A DNA stretch of 64,000 nucleotides from Bemisia tabaci (lineage: Eukaryota; Arthropoda; Insecta; Hemiptera; Aleyrodidae), in contig NC_092796.1 of NCBI RefSeq assembly GCF_918797505.1, positions 60,976,851 through 61,040,850 of the forward strand. Direction: 5' to 3'. The notes beneath the pieces are model-generated. The model did no database searches. It worked only from the letters and a program-made list of their open reading frames with translations, and was not told the DNA's origin. The translations under genes were made by a program, and so were the position numbers. Numbering within the stretch: the stretch's first letter is position 1; each line of letters begins with the position of its first letter. Positions 9,856 to 22,782 of this stretch are shown here, one piece after another.

Positions 9856-10002
9856 CCCCTTGGAACATTTTGACTACAGCAAAAAGCGCGTTTCACATGT
9901 TCAAACTAGAGGTTTAATCTGGAGGCGTCGATGCGGTGTTGACTGTTGAGATTCGAAGGTTCGCGGATTTTTGAACCAAATCTCTGAAAACAACGATCAC
10001 CG

Positions 10003-10110
10003 AAAGATGCGACTTTCAGTCTCCAGGTGAGCCCTGCAATACGCTTAATTCCATGGTCTCTGGGGCTCATGCGAAAATTGAGATTCGCCCTCAAGTCAGC
10101 GGAGCGACGA
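10003..10110 (-). repeat. Family H foldback element, diverged copy
   Basis: In reverse complement it reads TCGTCGCTCCGCTGACTTGA, then GGGCGAATCTCAATTTTCGC and ATGAGCCCCAGAGACCATGG. It matches copies at 27418, 38895 and 43541. The second arm is poorly preserved. Non-coding. Confidence 0.6.
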
Positions 10111-10220
10111 ATTGTAGCGTTTTTTACAGTTTTTGTAAATGCTCAACAGTCAACACTCGCATCGATGCCCCCGGACTGAAGCTCTAGTTCGAACGAGCGA
10201 AAGGCGCTAAAGTTATCGGT

Positions 10221-10741
10221 TTGGTTGGACACCGACGAATCGACTCGGGGAGGCGACACAGAAACACTGTAACACGACAATTTGGTGGCGTAGTCAGTGA
10301 ATCAGTCTATCGGCGCTGGACGTTGAGCGGCGAGCGTGGGGCGGACCGCAACATGCGGCTCGTCGCAGGAAATTGCGATAGCCGGCGGCTCAAGGGTGTA
10401 ATTTCGGAGCCGCAGGCCTCCCCCCCGGGCCATGTAAACGCCGCGCCGCGTCGCGGAGGATTAGCGAAAGAGCTTTGGGAAATGGAACATACTTTCCGGT
10501 GTCGTGTCGGGTCGCCGATGCAATATGCACACGGCGATGCCGCTCGCTCCCGCGTCCCCGGGCCGGGCACCGTCGGCAGAGGCCCAGTTCGCTGCGGTCT
10601 GAACGGGGTGGGCTTAACTCATTGGCGAATATTGCAATTAATTCTAATCGCGACTTGGCTCGACCGCGACAAACAAGGACTCAAAATTCGCCCGCGACGG
10701 GAATTACCTGCCCCGCCCGGGACAAAGAAAACTTGAGCCTC
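10221..10741. other. GC-rich, CpG-rich island with open but unrecognised reading frames
   Basis: Sharp rise in GC and CpG compared with the flanks. A 171-residue plus-strand frame (10221-10736) and overlapping frames on both strands stay open, which is expected of GC-rich DNA. The translations are Arg/Gly/Pro-rich and resemble no family I know. It could be a host promoter-associated island or exon, or the GC-rich part of a repeat, since it abuts a tandem array. Confidence 0.4.
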
Positions 10742-11148
10742 CCGCGCTCCACCTGATCGCCAGTAAGTGCATTTCTGTATGAGCCACGGTTAGCACATGT
10801 TCTTAAATATCTCGGGGCTCATCCCGGAATGCACTTTACGCCTCTTTTTCGTAACAAGGGAACGATGAGTCTCCGGCTCCTGCGCTGCACCCGATCTCCA
10901 GTAAGTGCATTTCTGTATGAGCCACGGTTAGCACATGCTCTTATGTATCTCGGGGCTCATCCGGGAACCAACTTTACCGCTCTTTTTGGTAACACGGGAG
11001 CGATCTGCGCTGCACCCCATCTCCAGTAAGTGCATTTCTGTATATGAGCCACGGTTAGCACATGCTCTTGCGTATCTCGGGGCTCATCCCGGAATCCACT
11101 TTACGCCTCTTTTTCGTAACAAGGGAGCGATGGGCTTCCGGCTCCTGC
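10742..11148 (+). repeat. Tandem array, three units of about 125-138 bp
   Basis: CAGTAAGTGCATTTCTGTAT starts at 10761, 10899 and 11024. Each unit continues with GAGCCACGGTTAGCACATG, ATCTCGGGGCTCATCC and CTCTTTTTCGTAACAAGGGA (or close variants). The units are highly similar, suggesting recent amplification. A short inverted motif (ATGAGCC ... GGGCTCAT) gives each unit hairpin potential. Confidence 0.85.
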
Positions 11149-13032
11149 CTTCTAATATCCGTCGAATTTAGCGGTAACCGATTTCGGGTTGTTTGCCTAG
11201 TACCCTTTTAAGTGTCGTGCATGAGAAGGAGGACCGGTGTTGGTGCTTCGGTCGCCACGACGCGCCGCTTCAATTGGAATCCTCGCTTTGTGTGTCCCTT
11301 GGCTCGGCGAGCCACCGCGCGACACCAAAGTTCTTGCGATTTTTCGACCGTGGAAAATAAAATAAAACGAGGTTCGCCGAATGGTCACTGAACCGATACT
11401 CTGCAGTCAGGAACCTCTGTTTGCGGATTGTTTTATAGGTTCTGAATTATTGGTTTCCTTTGGGCAGATTCAGTACTATACCATTTTTCTGAGTGTGTGT
11501 TTGGTACTCAAGTGCTCAACAAACAGTGTTAAGGTTGAACTATATTTTGAAGTTAGGAACTAACATTCTTTCCTCATTCTTGAGACAACGTACAAAACAT
11601 TATTTACCCTATGCTGATAGGTGCTTCTGTGGATGAGTCAAAGATAGCAGTTCATAATTGCAAAATGTATAGTCTAGTTATGCAAAGAAGGAGAAAAAGG
11701 CAGGAGAAGAGGAACATTTTGACTATCGTTCCTGTACCATTGAAGCTTTGAAGGATCATTTCTTCAACCATTGGGTATGGAGACAAATCCAATGAGCCAT
11801 GAGTTTTAGTCATTTCTGAAGGAATGCGGAAACAAAAAACAACCTTACCGAATAGAAATACAGCAAATTTACCACATTAAAATCAACATACACTGCGAAA
11901 ATCTATAAAACCGCGAGTAGCTGTAAAAAAACAGAGACTGCCAACTAAATACCCATCCACCCGTTCTATCTAAAAACTGCTTCAATATGTTTGATAAACT
12001 TCATTTTCATAAGGCCTTATTCATCTGTTTCTGACGAGACAAACCCATTTTAACATGATTCTCAGAAATAATTGCAGACAGGCAAATATATATCCCGGCA
12101 AAACGCCCCAAATTAGATACGATCATTTTCTTCTCGTTAAAATAAATTATGACAGCAAGTTCATAACATTACAAATCAACGTGTAGGGTCCTTCGTTTTA
12201 TATAAAAATTCGCACTTTTTTTTAATTTCAATCAAAATTGGAAAAAAAGTAGGGGAGATGAAGAGCTAAACAAAACCAAACAAACCAGTGCAAAAGACAT
12301 ATACAAAATAAACAAACTTAACAAAAGAGAGAAATTACAATTGTTTAAATTCAAATATTGCGATGAATTTTCAGACTTGTTAATTATACATTGGTCGGGC
12401 ATAGGGCAAATTGTTGCTATTATGCACATTGACCATATGTCAGCAGGAGAATCATCTTAACTGTAACATGTCTGTTTTGTCTGAGGAAGATTAATGAGAC
12501 AGAAATAAAAATTCTGGACAAAGACTTCCTTTGTCGGGGAATGTTTTCAAGCATTCAAGTGACCCAACGAAACTTTCAGGAAGAGGGGGTGGTGGGGGGC
12601 TGGACAGGAAACAAACGCTCAAAAAGTTAAACTCGCCCGAGGTCGGAGCGGCGCGGCGGCGGTGCGGGGGGTAGCTGAATTTTTCGCTCCCCTCAGGTTT
12701 CCCACGACGGACAAGGTTTTGAAATTCATGTTGCGTTCGGTGAAATTAGCTGACCATAATGATCCTGCACCCTCGATTCCGTTCCCATGTTTGCTGTGAC
12801 AAAGTAAACGTCGTCAATCGTTAGCAACGTCTCCTCTTACCCTATACTTTACAGAGTAAGTTCCGAGCATGTGTGCGCGTGACGAAACCAAAGGGCAAGC
12901 TCGCTTGTCCAATTGCAGTGCACCTCCTCCCACCTCTCCGGTCTTCTTACTAATTTCAAAGTACATATTATATTTTTAAATAATTTATAGAATTAGTTGG
13001 CTTGTAACAACTATCGGAATTTGTATGATAAC
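11149..13032. other. Unassigned AT-rich DNA
   Basis: No gene or repeat recognised. There is a short G-rich, then GC-rich patch at about 12583-12675 (GGGGGTGGTGGGGGGCTGG followed by GGCGCGGCGGCGGTGCGGGG). The other reading frames are short and unconvincing. Confidence 0.35.
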
Positions 13033-13200
13033 GGTGAAACGCCCAAACCACGTACCTAGTGTGCTCGCGTTTCAAAATATCCGCTTCCAATTTGTTTTTT
13101 TTTTTTTAAGGTGGAACAAATCAACATCATTTCTTGAAGTTCTCATACGGAGTTTTCTTCGCACAGAGAAGAAAAATCAACGAAGTTTTAGGAATCACTA
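13033..13200 (+). repeat. Family B element
   Basis: CCCAAACCACGTACCTAGTG, then GTTTCAAAATATCC, then GAACAAATCAACATCATTTC and CACAGAGAAGAAAAATCAAC. This is the inverted counterpart of 9052-9265. Shorter pieces occur at 29965 and 39122. Confidence 0.55.
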
Positions 13201-15145
13201 TTAGGAATTACTAATTGCTTTATCGTTACATGAACTACTATTTTCAGTATAAAAAACCACTATTTCTGGCTCATCCACAAAAGCACAAATTTAAATAGTT
13301 AAAAAAATAGCACATGTGTGTTTCTAAATCGAGCCACAAATATAGTGAATCTTTATTGCGAATAATGAAGTTTAACTGTTCCCAACCCGTAATAAGCTGC
13401 AGTAGTATTTTGGCGCCCAAAAATCTGTATTTCACGCCTATTACTTCTACAGTGTGCGAACACAAAATTCTGTGCCTCAAGACTGCCTAAACTTGACTGT
13501 GAAAAATTTTCATCAATGTTTTACTTCGCTCGTTGAATAAAGAGTTACTACGATTCAATTCATTGAAACTCCTTAAAATTGGGATTCTGGCAAGAAATAA
13601 TCGAGAGAAATTCAAATTATTTCTAAAAGTACTTCAAGGGTTGCAGGGCGATTTGACAACGCGAAGTCATGGCAGGGGCGCACCCAATCACTTCAATCAG
13701 AATGACGTATGGCTTGCGTTAAGTTTAATGTGATTTATCTATTAAGAGTCGTTAATGACACTCACTCCGCAAAAAACTTTTCTCATCGCAAACAACGAAA
13801 CGAACCCCTCCCTTTACTGGCTGACCCGGTCAGCTCAAAGCACCCATGTCGACTGCACACATCTAATTATTAGGTTTCCCTTTAATCTCTTGTTTTTCTT
13901 TTTCCCCATCTATCATAAATAAATAAATACTGTTAGCCGGGAGAAAATAGCATTGACGAACTGCAATAACATTCTGTTGAAATTTAGATGAAAATACAGA
14001 TGACTTTGCACGCACATTGAGTTTGAAATGTGGAGATAAGAGTGATGCCAAATCTCCTAAGAATTCATGTTTTGGCATGGAATTTGAATGATTCGGCGGC
14101 TTAATTAAAGGTGAAATTTCATGGACCAATTGGATTAAATTTTGCAAAAAGAAACCAAGAGCATTTCAATGTTACAAAGATTGAGCAATTTTCTTCACCC
14201 TGCAAGTATAGACCGACCATCTGATCAAGTTTTATCTTTACTCCCAATAAACTTTTCATTCATGATGAAAATTTACCATTGTAAATTCAATTTTTTGCAG
14301 GATTTCAGTAATTTAATTGCAAAGAATGTAAGTTGCACAATCCTAGCAACATTGGAATGCTCTTGTTTCCTTTTTGCAAAAAGCAATCCAATTTAAAGTG
14401 ATTGATTTACACCATTTTTTTAAACTTGTAACTTAAATTTTGCAAAGTTGCAGACAAGGTTGCTGACAGGGTTTTTCAGTTGTATTGGGAGGTCTTTCTT
14501 CCAGTTTTTCATCAACCGTAAAAGTCATTCTACAGCAGTGGGCCAACATCCAAAATTTGCCTGAATTCCAGTGTCTGCTTCGGCAATGAAAAAGTCCTCG
14601 GACCCTCCAACTTTATAGTCTTTATTGAGGGGTCCAAAACCAAATTGAATCAGGTATCCGTCGAGACTGACCGTCAATTACTGCACTTGAATCAATCAGC
14701 TCAATTAAGAACAATGAAACCTGATCCCCTATTTCATCAAATATACATGTTACTCTCATCGTGCGAGGCATCTTCACCAAACATCCTCATCCAGCTCCCC
14801 TTCGTTCCCTTACAGGATAGGTTGATTTTCTAAACAGCAGTTTTATGAATAGTTTTTTTGCTTCAAATATTAAAAAAATCTATGGCTGAATGCGAGAAAT
14901 GTGAACCTCAAACGTGACGTCTAAAAATCTCAGGTTTTGTTTCATTTTCCTAAAAAAAAAATTAAAATGTTTCCTTGCAATTTTGTTTCCAGAATGAGAG
15001 AAGGAAGGTTACAAAAAATTTCAGTATAAGCTGTTGGATTTCTTTAAAAAAAGGGGGGGGGGGAATTACATGAGTGGGGACTAAAAACGTCGGAATAAGA
15101 GGTTTGCATTTTTCGACTTCAGCCGTCGAATGAGAGTGTGCTCTA
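13201..15145. other. Unassigned AT-rich DNA
   Basis: Nothing recognised on either strand apart from a G homopolymer at 15052-15061. Confidence 0.35.
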
Positions 15146-15350
15146 CTGCCGTACTAACAATATAGAAGAACGCCGTACGTGTAAATATTTTTTCTTCAGT
15201 TCTTTAGAGAATTTCATTCACGAGCAATTCTAAACCATGTGAAAATGTCAAAGAAAACATTCATAAGTCTCCTGAAACATGAACATTTCATGGGAGGAAA
15301 TTTAGCAACGCTTGAATGTACATACGACGTTCTTCCTTTATCCCAGCAGC
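15146..15350. repeat. Family A element, diverged or internally deleted
   Basis: Left tip CTGCCGTACTAACAATATAG then AAGAACGCCGTACGT; right arm TTTAGCAACGCTTGAATGTA then CATACGACGTTCTTCCTTTA and a CAGCAG end. About 45 bp shorter than typical copies. Confidence 0.7.
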
Positions 15351-17377
15351 GTAGGAGTTTAATTTAGATCCCGTCTATCGCTTCATTCTCAACTGCCTCA
15401 TGAAGTTCGTTTTGTAAGGGATGAGCCGCGAAAAATGTTGCCTATCCTACTTCGAGCAGGAGTGAAACTGTTACGTGAGGGCTCGAACTAAAAGGGATAA
15501 TCAATCAAATCGAATGTGAAGTCGTTCTAACATTGAGTTTAAGAATCACTCGTGTTCCTCGAACGAGACATTCGCGATTTGATTCCGCGACCAAAATTCG
15601 CGGAAGCGACGGAGAGACGGTGTTGATATTGAGATAAAACCCGACTGATAATGCAGCGTGTTCCCTCGTTTTCGAAATAGGTTTCCCTGCCATTTTCTCT
15701 CGGTGAAAAGATCGTTGAGAACGGTGAGCAACGAGAGCGAAGATATAATAAGAGTCGTGTAGGAAGCCCGGCGCGGTGTCTGAACAAATTTCCCGCGCGC
15801 GCATTGTTCGTTCTTCCTCGGAAGAAGGAATATGTAAAAAGGAAACCGGAAAGAGAACCCGGGACTTCAGAAACCGGGTTAGAAAGGAAGCGGGTAGGCT
15901 GAATGCAGGGCAAACGGCAAACTGAATGTAGGGAACCTGAATCAGGCGTCAAGGAAACTGCACTCTAGAGTGCAGCATAGAGAACCTATGGAGAGAGTTT
16001 TGCCGCTTCTGTGCTGCTTTCTGATTGGTTCACCACTTTCAGGACTTTCAGAGCTTCTTACACTGAGAAAGCGTGGTTTTTTGCAAAAATTTTGCCAGAT
16101 GCGCTTTATGCCAAAATAATTTGACAACAATTTCGACAATCGATTTTTCTAAGTAAGGTGTAGGGCTCAATGTAAATGAATCTGATCTGAGGGAATTTGT
16201 ATTTTATATGGAGAAGATTATGATGCCTAAAGGAAAAGTGCTACCTACTATTTGCGAAAATATTTATTATAGTATGTTCAAAACACAAACTCATGATTGG
16301 TTTGCCATCAGTTTTCAGGGTAGGCAACACGAGCTTCCACGTGGTCGAATTGTGGAATCGCTCTCAGATTCTATAATAATTGATCGGAAAAAGAACCAGG
16401 AATAATGAACCGATCAGAAAATGGAACTTTAAAGTTCTTTATCACCAGGCCGTCTATTTTGTTCCCATTTGGCTCTAAGAGCTCCAAAGGCCACAGATAG
16501 AGAAAGGCACGGGTTTTTTATACTACAATGATTAAGATGACATCACTCCTTTCATACATGTGCCCTGATATCGAACTGGGAACGCAAGGTTTGAGAATCA
16601 GTTTAAGTTACGAGCATTCGTTGGACCAATTTGTTAGCGATCACGGTAAACATGATTTAAATATCCTTGTTACAAGTGATTGGTAACCGCGCCGATAACA
16701 AAATCGCTAGCAATTGCTGAATAAAATTAGCCCTAAGGTCTTCGTTGAAGCTCATAGAGCTCCCCAGTAAGTTCCTGTAGGCTTGGGCTTGGCCATTAAT
16801 AAACCAATATATCCAGATTCCAAAATCCACTCGCAAGCTCACATACCGCTATCTAAGTTGTGGCCGAAATAGGCACCAATTCTTGACTTATGGGACACTG
16901 CACCTCTGTAATTAGTCAAATTTCCTATGCAGGCTTCGAGCTCGGGCTGAATAAATGAGTAGGGCCGCCTCCCCATGCGAGATCTCTAAGCGACAAGCGG
17001 GTGAACTTCAGCTCACAGTCACAGCAACATTGCTCACATATTCAGCCAAGGATCGCGCATGGAGCCATTACCCCGCCCCTCCACCTTTTTAGGGAATTTT
17101 TGACAAAACAAAAAAAGGCAATGTAAAGACACGTGTATATATGGCAAATTAACAATACATATGTAGACATTCACCTCTTCGATTTCATGCAGCATATCGA
17201 TGGCGAAGGAACGATTCGCACCTATCTGCAAAATGACGATTTTACAGGACGAAGAAATAACTTTGCAATTGATGTAATTTGGAAGTTATATTTGCAAATT
17301 TGTTTACACATTATGGAATCATTACAGCGCTCTCCTGTATAAAACTGGATAAAACGAAAGACAGCAGCTTGCGTATT
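15351..17377. other. Unassigned DNA
   Basis: About 15480-15960 is moderately GC-rich and several minus-strand frames stay open (137 residues at 15539-15952 is the longest). Three overlapping frames being open at once, with no recognisable domain, argues against a gene. The rest is AT-rich and unassigned. Confidence 0.35.
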
Positions 17378-17939
17378 CTGCCGTGATAGCGAAGAGAGCG
17401 GTAAGTTTCAAATTTTCGAAATCAAGTTTCCCTCAAAATTCGTCTAATCTCTTTTAGATGAAATCACTGAAATAGTTAAAATAGTGAAATTCATCCTAAT
17501 TGTATGAAAACGAGACATACGGGTATGAGAGAGCCGTAAGTGTACAAAAAATGACGTAGTTTTAAGCAAAACAGCCGTAAGTGGCATTATTCCTCCAGAA
17601 AGCCAATTGAAACAGTGGTTTTAAGTAAAGTGCCGCCCTCTTCTGTCAATATATAACCTGAAAATTTGTTTGCTGTATATCCAAATCGCAACCACGAAAG
17701 CATGCAAAAGATACCACTTACAGCTGTCTTGCCTAACACAATAGTCTAACATGAAAATGAAATACCCTTTTTATGTAATTGCAATAAAATCGGTCGATTT
17801 TAAATCATCCAAACGATTTCTAAGAGTCTTTTGGACGATTAATGGAAATCGGACAAAGAACGGAGGCTTCTTTCGATAAAATTTTCCGGTCAGACACTGC
17901 TGAACCCGTTTTCTCAAAACTTCATGTTTGCACTTACTG
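17378..17939 (+). repeat. Family G element, right tip missing
   Basis: Starts with CTGCCGTGATAGCGAAGAGA. It contains repeated GCCGTAAGTG motifs and the blocks AAAATCGGTCGATTTTAAAT and GAACGGAGGCTTCTTTCGAT, all shared in inverted orientation with 42196-42930. It ends at TTTGCACTTAC, where the terminal GGCTCTC...CGGCAG would be expected. Unlike the 42-kb copy, it lacks the hAT insertion, so it shows the empty site. Confidence 0.75.
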
Positions 17940-18697
17940 TTATATCTATTTTAAGTTGCTCTGGACTAAAGTCTCTTTCCCTATTTATACGTATAAAAAA
18001 AAAAAAAAGCTCCTTTTAAGCATGCATAAAATTGCATCTACTTTAGCAAAATAAACAAATGTCATAACTTTCATTAACATGGGGTATGTTAAATAGAAAC
18101 ATAGAGAAAAAATAATCTCTTGATAATCTCGTCGTATTCGGGGCATGAGAGTGGAGCGTTCAACGAATGGAGATGAAATCGAAACAGTTACGGTAACTGA
18201 AATAGTCGGTACGAGTTATCCTGGTTTCGTGAGCACTGGATTTTCTCATTTGAATGCGACACCGAAACAATTTTCCACCCACCTTCTCGCTACCCACCTG
18301 ACGATTACAGATTCATTTCCGCCTGCGGTCCCGGAAGCTCTCCCTGAATTTATTTCGTTTTTAAGCTCTCGCCAATGGTTGTTAGCCAAATCGGCGAGCT
18401 CCGTTTTGCTCATGCTCTGCGTTGAATTGAAAAATTTAAGCTTCACAGCACTCGCTGAAACTCAATTATTATTTATAAGTTCCATAGATTTCACTTCAAA
18501 CGAAAAGTAAAGGAGGGATCAAACTGGTGCCTCCGATTTCAAATTGTGGCTACACAATTTTTTATTCGAATTATGCATGTCCTGTTTGTGTAAACTTCAC
18601 CTAATGGATCTCGGTGAAGATTGTTCAACCGTACTTAGAAGAGAAGTATAAGCATCTGATTTTAATTTAAAGTTTATTTCAAAAGTTCTTTCAATTG
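17940..18697. other. Unassigned AT-rich DNA
   Basis: A 121-residue plus-strand frame (18145-18510) has no recognisable domain and no flanking gene signals. I do not call it a gene. Confidence 0.3.
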
Positions 18698-18954
18698 GAC
18701 CGCGTTAAGCAGAAAGGAACCAAGCCACATCAGCTGCTGCCAAGTTCAAATGGGCAATTGAATTTTTTACATGAAAAGGGTTGTGCGGATTTTTGGGCAA
18801 ATTTAAATGAATGTTCTGCATAGTACATATACAAAGCAAATTTCTTGCTATTTTCAAGGGAATCCGCAGAAACGTTCTCTCGTTAAAAATTAAATTGCCC
18901 AGTTAAATTTGGCTATAGCTGTTGTGGCCTGGTGCCTTCCTGCTAGACGCGGTC
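18698..18954. repeat. Family O miniature inverted-repeat element
   Basis: About 257 bp. The left arm GGACCGCGTTAAGCAGAAAG, then GAACCAAGCCACATCAGCTG, is mirrored by CTAGACGCGGTCC at the right end with AAATTGCCCAGTTAAATTTG before it. It is closely matched by 43856-44098. Non-coding. Confidence 0.78.
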
Positions 18955-19064
18955 CAAGATGTGAAATTATAATTCGGACAATGATTTTGGAATCATTGTG
19001 CAATCATTTCCAAAAAAACCAATATCATTCTTACGGGCTTCACCGCCGTGTCCTGTCGTTTATA

Positions 19065-19268
19065 CACCAAAAAGAAAGCTGTCAAAAAAATGTGCGACAA
19101 TTCTTTGATGTTGTCATTAATACTATGGAGTTAAAGTCACATCATAGCATGTAAAAGTAACATCCTGGGATGTTACTTCAACACCAGAGTGTTAATGACA
19201 ACATCCAAGAGTTGTCTCACATTTTTGTAACATCTGGGATGTTCCTACAGCACCTTTCTTTTTCGGTG
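19065..19268. repeat. CAC-tip palindromic element with TA duplication
   Basis: Tips CACCAAAAAGAAAGCTGT and, inverted, CACCGAAAAAGAAAGGTGCT. The arms are long (GATGTTGTCATTAA / inverted counterpart; GTAACATCCTGGGATGTTAC near the centre). TA flanks it on both sides (19063-19064, 19269-19270). Nearly the whole element can fold on itself. Confidence 0.78.
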
Positions 19269-20913
19269 TAGATAATACAAACGGTTGTCCAATAACGACG
19301 AAGGAAAAAATGAGAGAGAAAGAAGAATAAAAATGAGAGGAGTAGGAGGTAGAAAAAGAGCAGGCAAAGTTGCAGAGGCAAGGGAAAAGCAAAAGAGATA
19401 GCGGACGTGGTGGAAGAGGAAACTTAATAACCACTACTCGATAATTTCATAGAGTTTCTTATTTAAAATCGATTCATTCGTTCCTTTTAGAAAACTTTTG
19501 ATTTCATGATGAAAAGTATTAGCTCCAAGTTCGTGTCAATGAACTATTACGATGTGGCCGACGTAAAATGTTCTCGGAAAATAGGGGCGCACTATTTCTC
19601 CAGCACCACCGCTCCGAGCCGCGACAAATTTTGGAATATACGGGGCTTTGCGATGCAACTCTGTTTTCAATTATTCAAACAGGGTCTTTCCTTTGTGATT
19701 CGCCGGTCGCTAAATAATTACAAGACGCTGAGTACTGTGAGGCTTTGGCTCTTCTGCTTTTCGGCGTTGCCGATTATATTCGAAAAATAATAGCTTTCGA
19801 CTGATTGTATCCAAATTTTTTGGACCGGAGGCTTTAGGTCTGTTTGCAAGTCTCTAAGTACAAATGACAAAAAAAAATTGTTATTTTTAATTCTTCGAGA
19901 AACATTATAGCTCCAGAAAGCTTGAGCATGTTAGTGCACAAAAAGTAGGCTTTTATAAAACTATATGAAATTATTGGCTGGTTTTTATTGACAGTCACAG
20001 AAGTTCTGCAGGCACTTAATTTGGGATTATGTACAAAGTTTTTTGACGAAATTAAAAGTGATACAAAAAAATCAGGGAAAGGCCTCAGTCCTCTCGTTTT
20101 CTCCTCTCCACGGTTCGTTTCAGAGGGAGGTAAATAAAATAGTGTTGCCCACTCAAAATTCCTTCGGGATCTTGAAGTAGGATGCATACACAGTCATTTA
20201 AGCCTAAAATGAAAATATTCTGTCGAGCTCTTCGAAAATAAAATCGATTTCTGTGTTTTTGGCGCTAAAATGACCTTCAAAAACGATCAATGATTCAATT
20301 CCGATGGGTTGTGCATATGCAAAATGGTACATGTATGATGAAATCTACGTATTTTTGGACCAGAAATCGATTGAGCAGGGTCCTGAATCGGTTCGAAGCT
20401 TCATTGACCGAAAAATGGGCCTTTTTTTTGGATTTTAGGGATGTTTTGGGCCCATTTTTTCCCAATTTTGGCGTGAGAAAACCTGTGCCGTCATGGGTAT
20501 TGATTATTAGGTAATTTCGGGCGAGAAATCGAATGCGCTTGGTCCCGAGTCACTCCGGGGCTTCTTAGGCCGAAAAATTTTTCTCGGCTTGGTTGGGTTA
20601 AGATTATTTGTTTGACCGAAAAAGGAGGGAAAATAGTTATTCTGCATATAAATATTATAAATCCACAAGAGGAGTTCATTTTTCGAGTCCAAATTTATAC
20701 CGTCTCTTCATAAAGCGCATACGATTTCTCGTCAGAAGGTCTCTGAAAAAGAGAAATTGATGTGTATGTGTGTGAACCCGTCAATCAATGCAGAGCGGCT
20801 GGACATTAGCATCAATCTTACTATGCAGATGCGAATTAATGCAATATGCAAGCATCTTGCTAATTTTCTGTCTCATATAGTAGTTTCCCACACCGAAGAG
20901 CATAACTATATCA
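19269..20913. other. Unassigned; weak diverged direct repeat
   Basis: No gene recognised. At 20360-20430 and 20520-20585 two diverged segments share an AGAAATCGA ... GGTCC ... GCTTC ... CCGAAAAAT order, possibly an old tandem duplication. The rest is AT-rich. Confidence 0.3.
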
Positions 20914-21231
20914 CACTGGAAAAAAAACTCGTGCATGGGACCCGAGTTTAGGTCAGTATGGATCTCTGAAGTTTTCAGATTGAGCATTGAACACTTTAGG
21001 TCTAGCTGCCGACGTTCGGATCATACATCTGAAATTCAGTTCTTACATCAAGTGCTTCGGTTCTCATCCGAAGTACTTCGGTTCTCACATCTGAAGTACT
21101 TCAGATGTAAGAACTGAAGTTTCGATGTATGATCCGAACTTCGGCAGCTAGACTAAAGTGTTCAATGCTCAATCTAAAACTCAGAGATCCATAGACCTAA
21201 ATTCGGGTCCAGCACGAGCTTTATTCTCCGG
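20914..21231. repeat. CAC-tip palindromic element, long arms
   Basis: Left tip CACTGGAAAAAAAACTCGTG, then CATGGGACCCGAGTTTAGGT. The right end is inverted: TAAATTCGGGTCCAGCACGA, then GCTTTATTCTCCGG. The centre carries direct and inverted GAAGTACTTCGG units. CA precedes the element and follows its (slightly shortened) right tip. A related copy is at 46465-46756. Confidence 0.75.
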
Positions 21232-21959
21232 CAAGGATGCAAAATTGACCTAAAAATTCATTTTTTCACGAGAATATGTCTGTGCGATTTTCATCCGAAG
21301 TAGAGCTGATTTTGGCTTGTAATCAGATGAAGAATCAGTCAGATTTTTGGGTAGAATTGCAAAAAAGGTGCCTTGTAAAAATAAAATTTCTAAGTAGAAA
21401 TTTTGCAACTTTAAAACGCAGTCCTTCGTGTGGACAATGGCAAAAGATGCTCTAGTTGTTGCAACACTCAGCTTGACAGTATGACAAAGTAACCTGTACA
21501 TTTTGTCTTAACATCGAAAATAGATCAAAAGGCAAGCTACACGTCATGTTAATATGTTTATGTTAGTTTTTCTATGGGTAACATTGACCAAATCTTCCAA
21601 GTAGAAAATTCTCAACTTCGATACAAATTAGGCGCAAGCTGCCAGGATTAACGTAGATCGTGCATCGAGAGGAACATGAAGACATCAGATCAGCAGGGCA
21701 GTATGTCTTCAACCACGAATGTCATGGAATATCCTACAGTTTCGGTGGCTTTAACCAAACATTTGGTCCAGCATCCGAGTTCTACAGCTTGACCGGTAAA
21801 AATTAATCAAAGAGACCCAAAGTAGCCACAAACACTAAAAATTTTAACTGTATGGGAATATGGTTAAATCCAAGACTCGTTCTTTTCGGCGTGTAAAATT
21901 CGAGGAAAATATTTATGATGATTGCATTTCCATCGACCGAAAGGTGATTGGCACGACAC
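21232..21959. other. Unassigned AT-rich DNA
   Basis: Nothing recognised. Confidence 0.3.
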
Positions 21960-22560
21960 GCAAGGGGTGGGGCGGGGGGGGACGGGGGATGGGGCTACGG
22001 GGAAATAATTTAACGACCAGAAATACCCGCGGGTCGTGACTCCCGGATAATAAAAGACAGCGGGCGGGGGATAGAGGGCGGTTCGGGTTGAAAGAGAAAG
22101 GAACAGCGGTTCTTGTCACACGCACGTCACGCAAAAGTCACCGTAGCCGCGGCGGCGGCGGCGGCGGCGGCGTAGCAGCCGGCTGAAATTGAAGCTGAAC
22201 CCGATTCAGCCTCGCCACCGGCTCCAGACACTGGGCAGCCTCGCCTCGTCGCGCCGCGGCAGCTGATGTTATAATTAATCATAGCGGCGTCGTCTGCCGT
22301 GCGCCCCGCGCCAAAACCCCGCAACTCCCCGGCATTTGTGTTCGAGTTGGGCGGTTCTTTATTTTGAGGACGATCTAGTCCCGTCCCGTGTTTTGCCGTG
22401 TCTCGTGCCCCACGCAGCAAGCCGGCGGCACCGCCGGGGGGGGGGGGCGGCCCTTCGGTTCCCACGTGCTCCCTGCCAAGGTTATGCTTTGGCCACACCG
22501 CACCGGCCGCAGCGCCGCGGTATCGACGTGCCCCGCGATTATCCTTACAGTGCCTGCACC
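21960..22560. other. GC-rich, CpG-rich island with a (GGC)n run
   Basis: Strong local GC rise, with a G-tract at 21968-21980, an uninterrupted GGC repeat at about 22150-22172 and a G-tract at 22436-22448. Reading frames on both strands are open here as expected of GC-rich DNA, and translate to Pro/Arg/Ala-rich sequence with no known domain. It could be a host promoter or 5' exon; unproven. Confidence 0.45.
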
Positions 22561-22782
22561 CTTATTAAGAGTATTGCCTTGTTCGCACTGCTCTCCGATT
22601 GACTCGTATATTTTTGGCGTATCGAAATCAAAAAGCGCTCCCTATCGTCTGAGCGGAAAATAGATGCTACTCACAGGAGGAGCTGTATTCCAGCCTAGAG
22701 TGGCCATCGAAGTTTGCTCGGAACTTTTTCAGGAGTTGGATATTAGGAGCCCCTCATCATGTCGTTAGCTTCCTAAACTGTC

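Noticed and set aside
10221..10736. 171-residue frame in GC-rich DNA
   Set aside because: GC-rich DNA opens frames on both strands; the translation is Arg/Gly/Pro-rich with no recognisable motif. Kept only as a compositional island.
15539..15952. 137-residue minus-strand frame
   Set aside because: Two other frames on the same strand are open over the same bases and none shows a domain.
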